NCBI GenBank assembly: GCA_023415895.1
Contig: JAEZJA010000246.1
Coordinates: 1-5,879 of the forward strand
DNA: 5,879 nt
Direction: 5' to 3'
DNA from: Bacillota bacterium
GTDB lineage: Bacteria; Bacillota; Clostridia; Oscillospirales; Acutalibacteraceae
Position 1 is the first letter of the stretch. The number at the start of each line of letters is the position of its first letter. Both the position numbers and the translations under genes were made by a program. A model generated the notes under the pieces. That model was given only the letters and a program-made list of their open reading frames with translations, did no database searches and had not been told where the DNA came from. Shown in pieces: positions 1 through 5,183 of the stretch.

Positions 1-1310
1 CCATAGAACAATCCGGCCACGCCACCCGCAACGCCGTTGATGCCATCCCCGTAGGTGCCATCGGCAAACAGTCCCAACGACACCACGCCCCACAAGCCGT
101 TGACGCAGTGCACAGATATGGCACCGACCGGGTCATCCAGCTTGAGCCGCTTCTCCACAAAGGGGACGGCGATGCACACCAGAAAGGCGGCAACCAGGCC
201 GATGATAAACGCGGAAATCCCGTTGACAAACGCGCAGGGAGCTGTAATGGCTACCAATCCTGCCAGTGCTCCGTTGGCCGTCATGGAGGGGTCGGGCTTA
301 CCATAGCGCACCCACATGAAGAACATGGCCGTCAAGCCACCCACGGCGCCGGCGATCATCGTGTTTGTGGCCACGACCGACAGGCGGAAATCGGAAGCCG
401 ACATGGTCGAACCTGCATTAAAGGCGAACCAGCAGAAAAAGAGAATAATGGTACCGATAATGGCCATGGGGATGTTATGTCCCGGAAAAGCCCGGGATGT
501 GCCGTCCTTCTTAAACTTGCCAATGCGTGGGCCGATCACAAGAGCGCCCGCCAGTGCGATCATTCCCCCCATGGAATGCACAACGGCCGAACCGGCAAAA
601 TCCACAACACCATGGCCAATTCCGAAATTGCGACCCAGTGCCGACAACCAGCCTCCGCCCCATACCCAGTTGCCGAACAACGGGTACAGGAACATAGAAA
701 TAAAGAAGGAGGTGATGACCACGGCCGAATATTTGACTCGCTCGGCCATTGCTCCCGTCGGAATGGTCACGGTTGTATCCATGAAAACCATCTGGAAGAA
801 GAAAAGCGCATAAATTCCGGCATCGTAGGTACCGGTGAGTGCAAAGCCCTTGTACCCCAGTATGCCTCCCAGCCCCGGAATGGATAACATGGAACTCAGC
901 ACCGAGCCATCCGTTCCCAGAGTTGCCCCGCCGCCCGAGCCGCCGAACTGCAGCGCAAAGCCGATCAGAAAATAGCCTACCGCTCCTACCAGAAAGACCA
1001 TGAAGTTCATAGCCATCGTGTGTGCTGCATTTTTTCCACGGCAAAATCCGGTTTCCACCATTGCAAAGCCGCACTGGAAGAAAAAGATCATAAAACCGGT
1101 AATCATGACCCAGACATAATTCGCGCCCAACGAGGCTTTATTGGCCGTGCTTGCGACATCACTCAGCGTTTCCTGCCCGCTGAGCCCTCCATAGGAGCTG
1201 CCCGTAGCATCCGCGCCCGATGCGCAAGCCGTGATAGCTGCCAACGATAGCAGCAAAATGATGACAAGGAATAAAACCGATATCCGACTGATTTTTTTAA
1301 GGTTTACCAT
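1..1310 (-). CDS. amt: Ammonium transporter Amt (C-terminus cut by window edge)
   Basis: Ammonium channel of the Amt/MEP/Rh family, an integral membrane protein normally forming trimers. I translated 436 codons without a stop before the left edge; roughly the last transmembrane segments and cytosolic tail are missing. Family hallmarks, aligned by eye to E. coli AmtB: the periplasmic ammonium-site residues F176 and W217 (in VWGGG), conserved D237, twin pore histidines H245 (DFAGSAVVH) and H401 (SVHCVNG), second gate residue F295 (WFAFNAG), and the PTGAMAERV loop at 184-192. Residues 1-28 form a cleavable-looking signal: positively charged K5, K6, R9, then a hydrophobic run ending I-T-A-C29-A-S, which fits a lipobox or an A-C-A signal peptidase I site. 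A Ser/Gly-rich stretch (about 31-63) precedes the first membrane helix. The ATG at 1308-1310 has an AAAGGAA ribosome site 8 bases upstream. It lies 81 bases downstream of a small membrane-protein gene and may share its transcript. A GlnK/PII gene often follows amt, but would lie outside the window. Confidence 0.96.
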   Translation of the reverse strand, partial: MVNLKKISRISVLFLVIILLLSLAAITACASGADATGSSYGGLSGQETLSDVASTANKASLGANYVWVMITGFMIFFFQCGFAMVETGFCRGKNAAHTMAMNFMVFLVGAVGYFLIGFALQFGGSGGGATLGTDGSVLSSMLSIPGLGGILGYKGFALTGTYDAGIYALFFFQMVFMDTTVTIPTGAMAERVKYSAVVITSFFISMFLYPLFGNWVWGGGWLSALGRNFGIGHGVVDFAGSAVVHSMGGMIALAGALVIGPRIGKFKKDGTSRAFPGHNIPMAIIGTIILFFCWFAFNAGSTMSASDFRLSVVATNTMIAGAVGGLTAMFFMWVRYGKPDPSMTANGALAGLVAITAPCAFVNGISAFIIGLVAAFLVCIAVPFVEKRLKLDDPVGAISVHCVNGLWGVVSLGLFADGTYGDGINGVAGGVAGLFY

Positions 1311-1391
1311 ACACAGGTTCCTTTCCCGAGCTGTGCCTGCATCTGCATCCAGCCCTGTTATTTTGTTGGAATGAGGACAACGAATTGGTCA

Positions 1392-1700
1392 CTAGTGCGA
1401 ACGGCGACGCCGGGAATGCGATGCGCTGCTTCGGAAATGGCTCCATGAGAAGTCCGACGTCGGTTTGTACAACTCTCGCTTGAGTCTTCCAAGCGCCATC
1501 AGATTGCGCCAACCGATAAAACCGATCGCCAGTCCAAAAAACGCACCGTGAACCGATGAGGTCAGCACCTGGAAGTACACAGGAAACACCAGGCTGTAAA
1601 CGGTCAATGCGCCGCCCGAAGCGGTGATCAGACCTGCTAGGCCATAGAGCGCGGCGATGATCAGGCGCTTTTTCCTGCTGGGTAAACAGTATGTTGTCAT
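1392..1700 (-). CDS. Small two-helix membrane protein of unknown function upstream of amt
   Basis: A 102-residue protein that I do not recognise. It starts with a short basic segment (R9 K10 K11 R12), then has a hydrophobic helix at about 13-37, a second at about 43-64 (with H51 and W64), and a soluble tail rich in Ser, Arg and His that ends in RRRRSH. The positive charge at both ends suggests both termini are cytosolic. The start is well supported: a GGAGGGAGG ribosome site sits 6 bases before the ATG, one of the strongest in the window. The gene lies between a near-consensus promoter with a hairpin-rich leader and the amt gene, all in one direction, so co-transcription with amt is likely. 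An accessory role for ammonium transport is only a guess from position. An overlapping frame on the same strand (1297-1860) has no ribosome site and is taken as a shadow. Confidence 0.72.
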   Translation of the reverse strand: MTTYCLPSRKKRLIIAALYGLAGLITASGGALTVYSLVFPVYFQVLTSSVHGAFFGLAIGFIGWRNLMALGRLKRELYKPTSDFSWSHFRSSASHSRRRRSH

Positions 1701-1724
1701 ATCCTCCCTCCTCTCTCGTCAATA

Positions 1725-1778
1725 ACAAAAGGGCCAGACCCTCAGCGGACTTTGCCGCATGAGATCTGACCCCTTTGT
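1725..1778 (-). terminator. Long imperfect hairpin with U-run just before the small gene (terminator or attenuator)
   Basis: The outer arms (about 1725-1741 and 1763-1778) pair with few mismatches and G-U pairs. An inner stem (TCA/TGA plus GCGG/CCGC, 1742-1748 with 1755-1762, one bulged base) closes a 6-base loop at 1749-1754. On the minus strand the structure ends in GGCCCTTTTGTTATT, as an intrinsic terminator would, and then the ribosome site of the small gene follows within about 15 bases. A terminator between promoter and gene suggests attenuation or a short terminated RNA with read-through. Alternatively it is a palindromic repeat element. Confidence 0.55.
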
Positions 1779-1803
1779 CATTGGTTGAACTTATCATACG
1801 TGC

Positions 1804-1832
1804 TGATGGCGGCGGTAGGATACCCCCCATCA
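1804..1832 (-). promoter_or_regulatory. Second leader hairpin
   Basis: TGATGG at 1804-1809 pairs with CCATCA at 1827-1832, and GGTA at 1814-1817 pairs with TACC at 1821-1824 around a 3-base loop. Two further G-C pairs (1811-1826 and 1812-1825) are possible, with single-base bulges. It is a weaker, interrupted stem between two strong ones. It is read here on the minus strand because it lies in the predicted leader. Confidence 0.45.
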
Positions 1833-1837
1833 ACACA

Positions 1838-1869
1838 AAAGGCGCTGTGGATTTTTCCACAGCGCCTTT
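1838..1869 (-). promoter_or_regulatory. Perfect 13-bp hairpin at the 5' end of the leader
   Basis: The arms at 1838-1850 and 1857-1869 are perfectly complementary over 13 bp, with a 6-base loop. On the minus strand the right arm runs into TTTTGTGTTG, so it resembles an intrinsic terminator, though with a short U-run. Because it begins only about 8 bases after the predicted start of transcription, it is more likely to be a stabilising or regulatory 5' hairpin than a working terminator, unless transcripts start further upstream. Confidence 0.65.
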
Positions 1870-1883
1870 GCTTTGATAGTAAT

Positions 1884-1912
1884 ATCATATGCCTTCTCAA
1901 ACGATTTGTCAA
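1884..1912 (-). promoter_or_regulatory. Sigma-A type promoter reading towards the small membrane gene and amt
   Basis: On the minus strand there is a perfect -35 TTGACA (1907-1912), a 17-base spacer and a -10 TATGAT (1884-1889), one base off the TATAAT consensus. Transcription would start near 1877 and give a leader of about 177 nt before the ATG at 1700. The match is strong enough to expect substantial basal activity, so any control probably acts through the leader RNA or a protein blocking the promoter. No recognisable operator was seen. Confidence 0.8.
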
Positions 1913-2021
1913 CCAGTTTTTTATAACTCTGTAAAATTTTTTGAATGCCGTTGTTCGCCCGTCCTAGAGCATGCACACAACCCTGACGCAAGGAATAGTA
2001 TGGGTTACCACAAGTATGAAT

Positions 2022-2026
2022 GGAGA
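2022..2026 (+). promoter_or_regulatory. Ribosome binding site deciding the DUF4474 start
   Basis: GGAGA, 7 bases before the ATG at 2034. No comparable site precedes the earlier in-frame ATGs at 1971 and 2016, so the shorter protein is preferred. Confidence 0.65.
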
Positions 2027-2033
2027 CCTCACG

Positions 2034-3050
2034 ATGCTTCTCAGTATGATTCTCGCCAAAGTCGGTAGCTTCATCGCCCCGCAGGCTGCCGGCTTCCTGC
2101 AACAAATAACCCTCCCTCTGCTGATTGTCGGCGGGGTCAGTGCGCTGCTTGCTGCCGGCGTTTACTGCATTTTTCGTTTCTTGCCCTTAACCCGCAACAA
2201 AAACTCCTCCACCAGTGCTGACCAGCTGCCCGCCCTTCCTCAAGATTGGCAGGAGGTTATTCAATCGGCTGGTTTTGCCTATGATGCCAACCAAGATATT
2301 TTTTATTCCATGATGAATGCATGGCAAAGACAATATGGTTACTGCCGGTTATACGATGAGGCCTGCGCACCGTTGAGTATGATTATTGACTGCGAACCCA
2401 TCCGCTTTGACTATGGCGGAAAGCATTGGCTGGTGGAGTTCTGGAAGGGTCAGTACGGCATGACGGCTGGCGGTGAGCTAGGCGTGTACGCCACGGACAG
2501 CGATGACATTCATGTACCCGATCTTTTCACCGGCACCCTGTACGAGTCCCTGCCCGACAGCGAGCTGCTTCAATTGTCCTTTTCCATCCTCAAGGACGGC
2601 AAACGCTTTTTTACGCGTGAAGGCAAGCACTGGTGGCTGACAGGCTTCAAGCTGGGCGAATTTGCAAACCCCTCGGATCTGACCATGCATATTCAGATCA
2701 TCTTCAATAATCGGGCCATGGCCACAGCCTTCGTCAACGCACTCAAAAAGGCCGGCTATAGCAGCCGGGAGTTCGGCGTGCGCGAAAACATGGTGCGTTT
2801 GATCTATGCCACTCCCCATACATCCCAACCCATCACGCGCACCAAGCTGACCGACGGGCTGACACAGCTGAAGAACAAGTACCTCTGCAGTCGCTATCAA
2901 AAATTTACCAAGGGCTATACAACCACCGATCAGAAGCTGAGGGCGCTGGCCTCTGCGGCTCCTAAGCTATACCGCCGTGTACTCTCACTCGGTCGCACCA
3001 TGCCGGTCTATCAGCATTTCGACGAGATGAAGAACAGCCAGAACAAATAG
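2034..3050 (+). CDS. DUF4474 domain protein with one N-terminal membrane helix
   Basis: A 338-residue protein of the uncharacterised DUF4474 family, recognised from memory by its core: an FAYDANQDIFYS segment (81-92), AWQR followed by YGYCRLYDEA (96-110), APLSMIIDCEPI (112-123), then FDYGGKHWLVEFWKGQYG (125-142). One membrane helix lies at about 27-50 after an amphipathic start; the large C-terminal part (about 65-338) appears soluble and is rich in aromatics. No catalytic motif is evident, so no activity is assigned. I chose the ATG at 2034 because GGAGA (2022-2026) stands 7 bases before it; the in-frame ATGs at 1971 and 2016 have no ribosome site and would add 21 or 6 residues. It is divergent from the small membrane gene and ends 13 bases before a strong terminator, so it is probably transcribed alone. 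Confidence 0.85.
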   Translation: MLLSMILAKVGSFIAPQAAGFLQQITLPLLIVGGVSALLAAGVYCIFRFLPLTRNKNSSTSADQLPALPQDWQEVIQSAGFAYDANQDIFYSMMNAWQRQYGYCRLYDEACAPLSMIIDCEPIRFDYGGKHWLVEFWKGQYGMTAGGELGVYATDSDDIHVPDLFTGTLYESLPDSELLQLSFSILKDGKRFFTREGKHWWLTGFKLGEFANPSDLTMHIQIIFNNRAMATAFVNALKKAGYSSREFGVRENMVRLIYATPHTSQPITRTKLTDGLTQLKNKYLCSRYQKFTKGYTTTDQKLRALASAAPKLYRRVLSLGRTMPVYQHFDEMKNSQNK

Positions 3051-3063
3051 TGCAAACAACACA

Positions 3064-3095
3064 AAAAAGGGCAGGTGTGAAACCCTGCCCTTTTT
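3064..3095 (+). terminator. Intrinsic terminator after the DUF4474 gene, likely bidirectional
   Basis: A perfect 12-bp stem (3064-3075 with 3084-3095) encloses an 8-base loop. The upper stem is GGGCAGG/CCTGCCC, flanked by A and T runs, giving CCCTTTTT on the plus strand and CCCTTTTTT on the minus strand. It starts 13 bases after the DUF4474 stop. Because both strands carry a T-run, it could also stop leftward transcripts that pass through the phosphoesterase gene from cheD. Confidence 0.92.
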
Positions 3096-3120
3096 AAGGC
3101 TATATTCGTTGGATTATCAA

Positions 3121-3125
3121 AGGAG
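3121..3125 (+). promoter_or_regulatory. Ribosome binding site for the GTG-started phosphoesterase
   Basis: AGGAG, 9 bases before the GTG at 3135. An ATG at 3133 overlaps this GTG but opens a 7-codon frame ending in TGA at 3154-3156, so GTG is the real start. A possible -10 (TATATT, 3101-3106) lies just upstream but lacks a convincing -35. Confidence 0.6.
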
Positions 3126-3134
3126 AGTGCGAAT

Positions 3135-4037
3135 GTGTCCGTTGATACCCGCTTGAGGGCACTGCTAAGCAGTGCCGAGGAGCTTCCCCTTACCTCTGCC
3201 TCCCGTTACATTCTAATGAGCGACTGTCACCGAGGCGACGGCAGTCTGTCGGATAACTTCATGCCCAACCGTCCGGTGTACCTTGCCGCTCTCAATGAGT
3301 ATTATAAGCAGGGGTATACCTATATTGAGTTGGGCGACGGCGACGAACTGTGGGAAAACCGCACAATGCGCGTTATACGCCAAACGCATGAGGAAACCTT
3401 CCGCCTGCTGTCAAAGTTTGATAAAAGGCACCGCCTGTATATGCTCTATGGCAACCACGATATTGTGAAAAGCAAAGAGAAATGGGTAAAGCAGTTCTAT
3501 ACGGATGATCGGGGCTATCCCCTCTTTCCCAACCTGCACATCCAGGAAGCCCTAATTCTGCGCATGCGGTCGGGTAATGGCATTCTGCTGGTGCATGGGC
3601 ATCAGGGGGATATCATCAATGACCGTCTGTGGAAGGTCAGTCGATTCCTAGTTCGTTATCTGTGGAGGCCGCTGGAGCTTCTGGGCATTCATGATCCCAC
3701 CAGTGCCTCTGTCAATCGCAGCAAAGGTGCTTCGGTGGAAGCACAGCTTGCCCATTGGGCACAAGAAGAAAACCAGATGCTGATTGCTGGTCATACCCAT
3801 CATGCGGTCTTTTCCCAGCCGGGACAGCCGCCTTATTACAACGACGGCAGCTGTGTTGGTGCGCATGCCATAACGGGGTTGGAAATCGCCGATGGATTCA
3901 TCCGTCTCGTGGAATGGGGATACCGTATCGATAATGCCGGGTATGTCTACGTCGGCAAGATACCCCTGTCCGGCCCGCGCAGTCTGAACAACTGTTTCCC
4001 CGCTCCATCGTCGAGGATGCCGTTTGAATTGGATTAA
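3135..4037 (+). CDS. Calcineurin-like metallophosphoesterase
   Basis: A 300-residue hydrolase of the calcineurin-like phosphoesterase superfamily, expected to bind two metal ions and cut phosphomono- or diester bonds. All the superfamily motifs are present in order: D30-x-H32 (SDCHRGD), G67-D68 with E71 (LGDGDELWE), G106-N107-H108-D109, H154-G-H156 (VHGHQGD), and G219-H220-x-H222 (AGHTHH). There is no signal peptide or membrane helix, so it should be cytosolic. The motif pattern recalls the LpxH/UDP-diacylglucosamine hydrolase branch, but a monoderm host would not make lipid A, so the substrate is unknown; other phosphodiesters or nucleotides are possible. The start is GTG at 3135, supported by AGGAG. 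It follows the DUF4474 terminator by 39 bases, so it needs its own promoter or read-through. Its TAA overlaps the cheD stop codon on the opposite strand (4034-4037). Confidence 0.9.
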   Translation: MSVDTRLRALLSSAEELPLTSASRYILMSDCHRGDGSLSDNFMPNRPVYLAALNEYYKQGYTYIELGDGDELWENRTMRVIRQTHEETFRLLSKFDKRHRLYMLYGNHDIVKSKEKWVKQFYTDDRGYPLFPNLHIQEALILRMRSGNGILLVHGHQGDIINDRLWKVSRFLVRYLWRPLELLGIHDPTSASVNRSKGASVEAQLAHWAQEENQMLIAGHTHHAVFSQPGQPPYYNDGSCVGAHAITGLEIADGFIRLVEWGYRIDNAGYVYVGKIPLSGPRSLNNCFPAPSSRMPFELD

Positions 4038-4519
4038 AGGATCTTCATGCCATTGGAAAAGGATTTAACCGTCATTGTTCCGTTTTCAGCATCAAAAAAC
4101 ACGGTTCTTCCGTAATTCAAACCCGTATCTTCCGCATGAAGAGGAATACGAAACTCCCCCAGCGCCTTTTTGACCGCCTCCACATTGCGGGAGCCGATGC
4201 TTCCGAATGAAAGATCTCCTTCAACCTGAAACATTTTTGCTCCTCCGCAGATTTTGGCGCGAATACGTGCACGGTTGGCCCCCAATCGCTCCATTTCGCG
4301 CAGCATCAGCGGAATACAGGTGTCCGCATAGCGATGTTGATTGTCCAAAGAACTGTCCGGAGGATAGGTTGGCAGCATGATATGCCCCAGCGCCGCAATT
4401 TTGAGCAGCTCGTCATAAAGACAAATACCCACACAAGAGCCCAGCGCATACGTGACAAGAACACCAGGGGATCTGACAACTTTCATATCGGATATGCCTA
4501 CGGTGATGGTATCCCTCAT
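4034..4519 (-). CDS. cheD: Chemoreceptor glutamine deamidase CheD
   Basis: CheD deamidates specific glutamines of methyl-accepting chemotaxis proteins, and binds CheC in the adaptation system known from Bacillus and Thermotoga. The 161-residue length is normal. The catalytic triad is visible: C29 in ALGSCVG, H46 in LGHIMLP, and T23 shortly before the cysteine; the spacing T-6-C-17-H matches Thermotoga maritima CheD (T21, C27, H44) as I remember it. The KICGGAKMF segment (about 89-97) and the C-terminal LNYGRTVFFDAENGTMTVK are also typical. The ATG overlaps the cheC stop as ATGA (4516-4519), with AGGA 8 bases upstream, which indicates translational coupling and matched amounts of the two partners. 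It is the last gene of the run here; no sigD follows. Its stop overlaps that of the convergent phosphoesterase, and no terminator is visible after it. Confidence 0.96.
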   Translation of the reverse strand: MRDTITVGISDMKVVRSPGVLVTYALGSCVGICLYDELLKIAALGHIMLPTYPPDSSLDNQHRYADTCIPLMLREMERLGANRARIRAKICGGAKMFQVEGDLSFGSIGSRNVEAVKKALGEFRIPLHAEDTGLNYGRTVFFDAENGTMTVKSFSNGMKIL

Positions 4520-5136
4520 AACTCAATTCCTAAATTCTGCATTAATTTGTTCAGGGATTCGATGGTGGGAACAAACAGCATATTGGCTGTTTTGCATTCT
4601 TTCCCACTCTCAAATTTGTCCTGTATAAAAATAACCTTGTCGGAAACGGACGCCATCTGAATCGCCGGGACACTGAGAACGGCTCCCACCATATCCACGG
4701 CAACCGCCGGTACGGAGGACTTTATTTTCAGCTGTGACAGGGTGCTAATCGAGCCGGTATAGGCGGCAATCAAAATATTCCCCACCTCGGTTATCGCCGA
4801 CAATTCCATATCTGTGAGCCGCTCACACTGAGCAACCTCCCCCAACAGACACTTAAGAACGGATTGGGCAAAATCCGGCTCAATCAGGAACATCATGATT
4901 CCCTCTACGTCACCCCAAAGTCTGGAGAGAATCCCCACAACCCCATTTTCCGGCCCTCCGAGGAGAGTCACCGCTTCGTTAACATCCACAATGCGGACGT
5001 TCGGCAGTGTCATATGGACCTGTTCGTTCAGCAGCCCAGCCAGTGAAGTTGCGGCATTGCCGGCTCCGATATTACCAATCTCCTTTAAAACATCCAATTG
5101 GACATCGTTTAAATGCTCAAGCTGTTGAATTGCCAT
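4516..5136 (-). CDS. cheC: CheY-P phosphatase CheC
   Basis: CheC dephosphorylates CheY-P, with activity raised by CheD binding. The protein has 206 residues from the chosen start, close to the roughly 209 of Bacillus subtilis CheC. Both pseudo-symmetric active sites are intact: E19/N22 in KEIGNIGAGNAATSLA and E117/N120 in TEVGNILIAAY, as in two-site CheC proteins rather than one-site forms. There is no membrane segment or signal; it acts in the cytosol near receptors and the flagellar switch. I chose the ATG at 5134-5136 because GAGGGG stands 9 bases upstream and the protein then begins at the family's normal N-terminus. An earlier in-frame ATG (5187) overlaps the fapA stop as ATGA but has no ribosome site and would add a 17-residue basic, non-conserved tail. 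The gene overlaps cheD by 4 bases. Confidence 0.96.
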   Translation of the reverse strand: MAIQQLEHLNDVQLDVLKEIGNIGAGNAATSLAGLLNEQVHMTLPNVRIVDVNEAVTLLGGPENGVVGILSRLWGDVEGIMMFLIEPDFAQSVLKCLLGEVAQCERLTDMELSAITEVGNILIAAYTGSISTLSQLKIKSSVPAVAVDMVGAVLSVPAIQMASVSDKVIFIQDKFESGKECKTANMLFVPTIESLNKLMQNLGIEL

Positions 5137-5145
5137 ATTTGGTTT

Positions 5146-5151
5146 CCCCTC
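5146..5151 (-). promoter_or_regulatory. Ribosome binding site deciding the cheC start
   Basis: GAGGGG on the minus strand, 9 bases before the ATG at 5136. The competing ATG at 5187 lacks any such site, though its overlap with the fapA stop would allow reinitiation. Confidence 0.6.
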
Positions 5152-5183
5152 TCTCTGTTGGTTCGCTGCATGCGAACGCTTCC

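Larger units (their letters stand above)
1701..2033. other. Intergenic region between divergent genes: promoter plus three hairpins
   Basis: This 333-base stretch separates the leftward small membrane gene from the rightward DUF4474 gene. I see no credible protein-coding gene in it. It holds one strong leftward promoter (1884-1912) and three inverted repeats (1838-1869, 1804-1832, 1725-1778), all downstream of that promoter. No convincing rightward promoter was found for the DUF4474 gene. The only hint is TTGTCA at 1906-1911 and TAAAAT at 1932-1937, whose 20-base spacing is too long for a good sigma-A site. Confidence 0.7.

Noticed and set aside
108..887. Long plus-strand open frame (259 codons) opposite amt
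   Set aside because: It is antisense to a clear Amt coding frame, has no ribosome site, and its translation is low-complexity His/Gly/Arg-rich with no family resemblance.
511..1074. Minus-strand open frame of 187 codons within amt in another frame
   Set aside because: Its product is rich in Gly, Arg, Cys and His, as expected from a frame-shifted reading of amt; the Amt frame itself is unbroken.
1297..1860. Minus-strand open frame through the leader and the small membrane gene, possibly a leader peptide
   Set aside because: There is no ribosome site before its ATGs, it spans two hairpins and runs through the small gene out of frame into the amt start, and it has no leader-peptide form such as a short frame with a codon run and a stop.
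1725..1869. ANTAR-type antitermination element (paired hexaloop hairpins) before amt
   Set aside because: Two stems do have 6-base loops, but as read on the minus strand they are AAAAAT and CAAAGT. Neither has the A at position 1 and G at position 4 that I recall as the consensus, and the first stem begins too near the predicted transcription start.
1932..1954. Sigma-D (flagellar) promoter for the DUF4474 gene, TAAA ... GCCG
   Set aside because: TAAA (1932) and GCCG (1947) are separated by only 11 bases instead of about 15, and the bases after GCCG do not match GATA.
2478..2900. Minus-strand 140-codon open frame inside the DUF4474 gene
   Set aside because: It is antisense to a recognised family frame and has no ribosome site or recognisable product.
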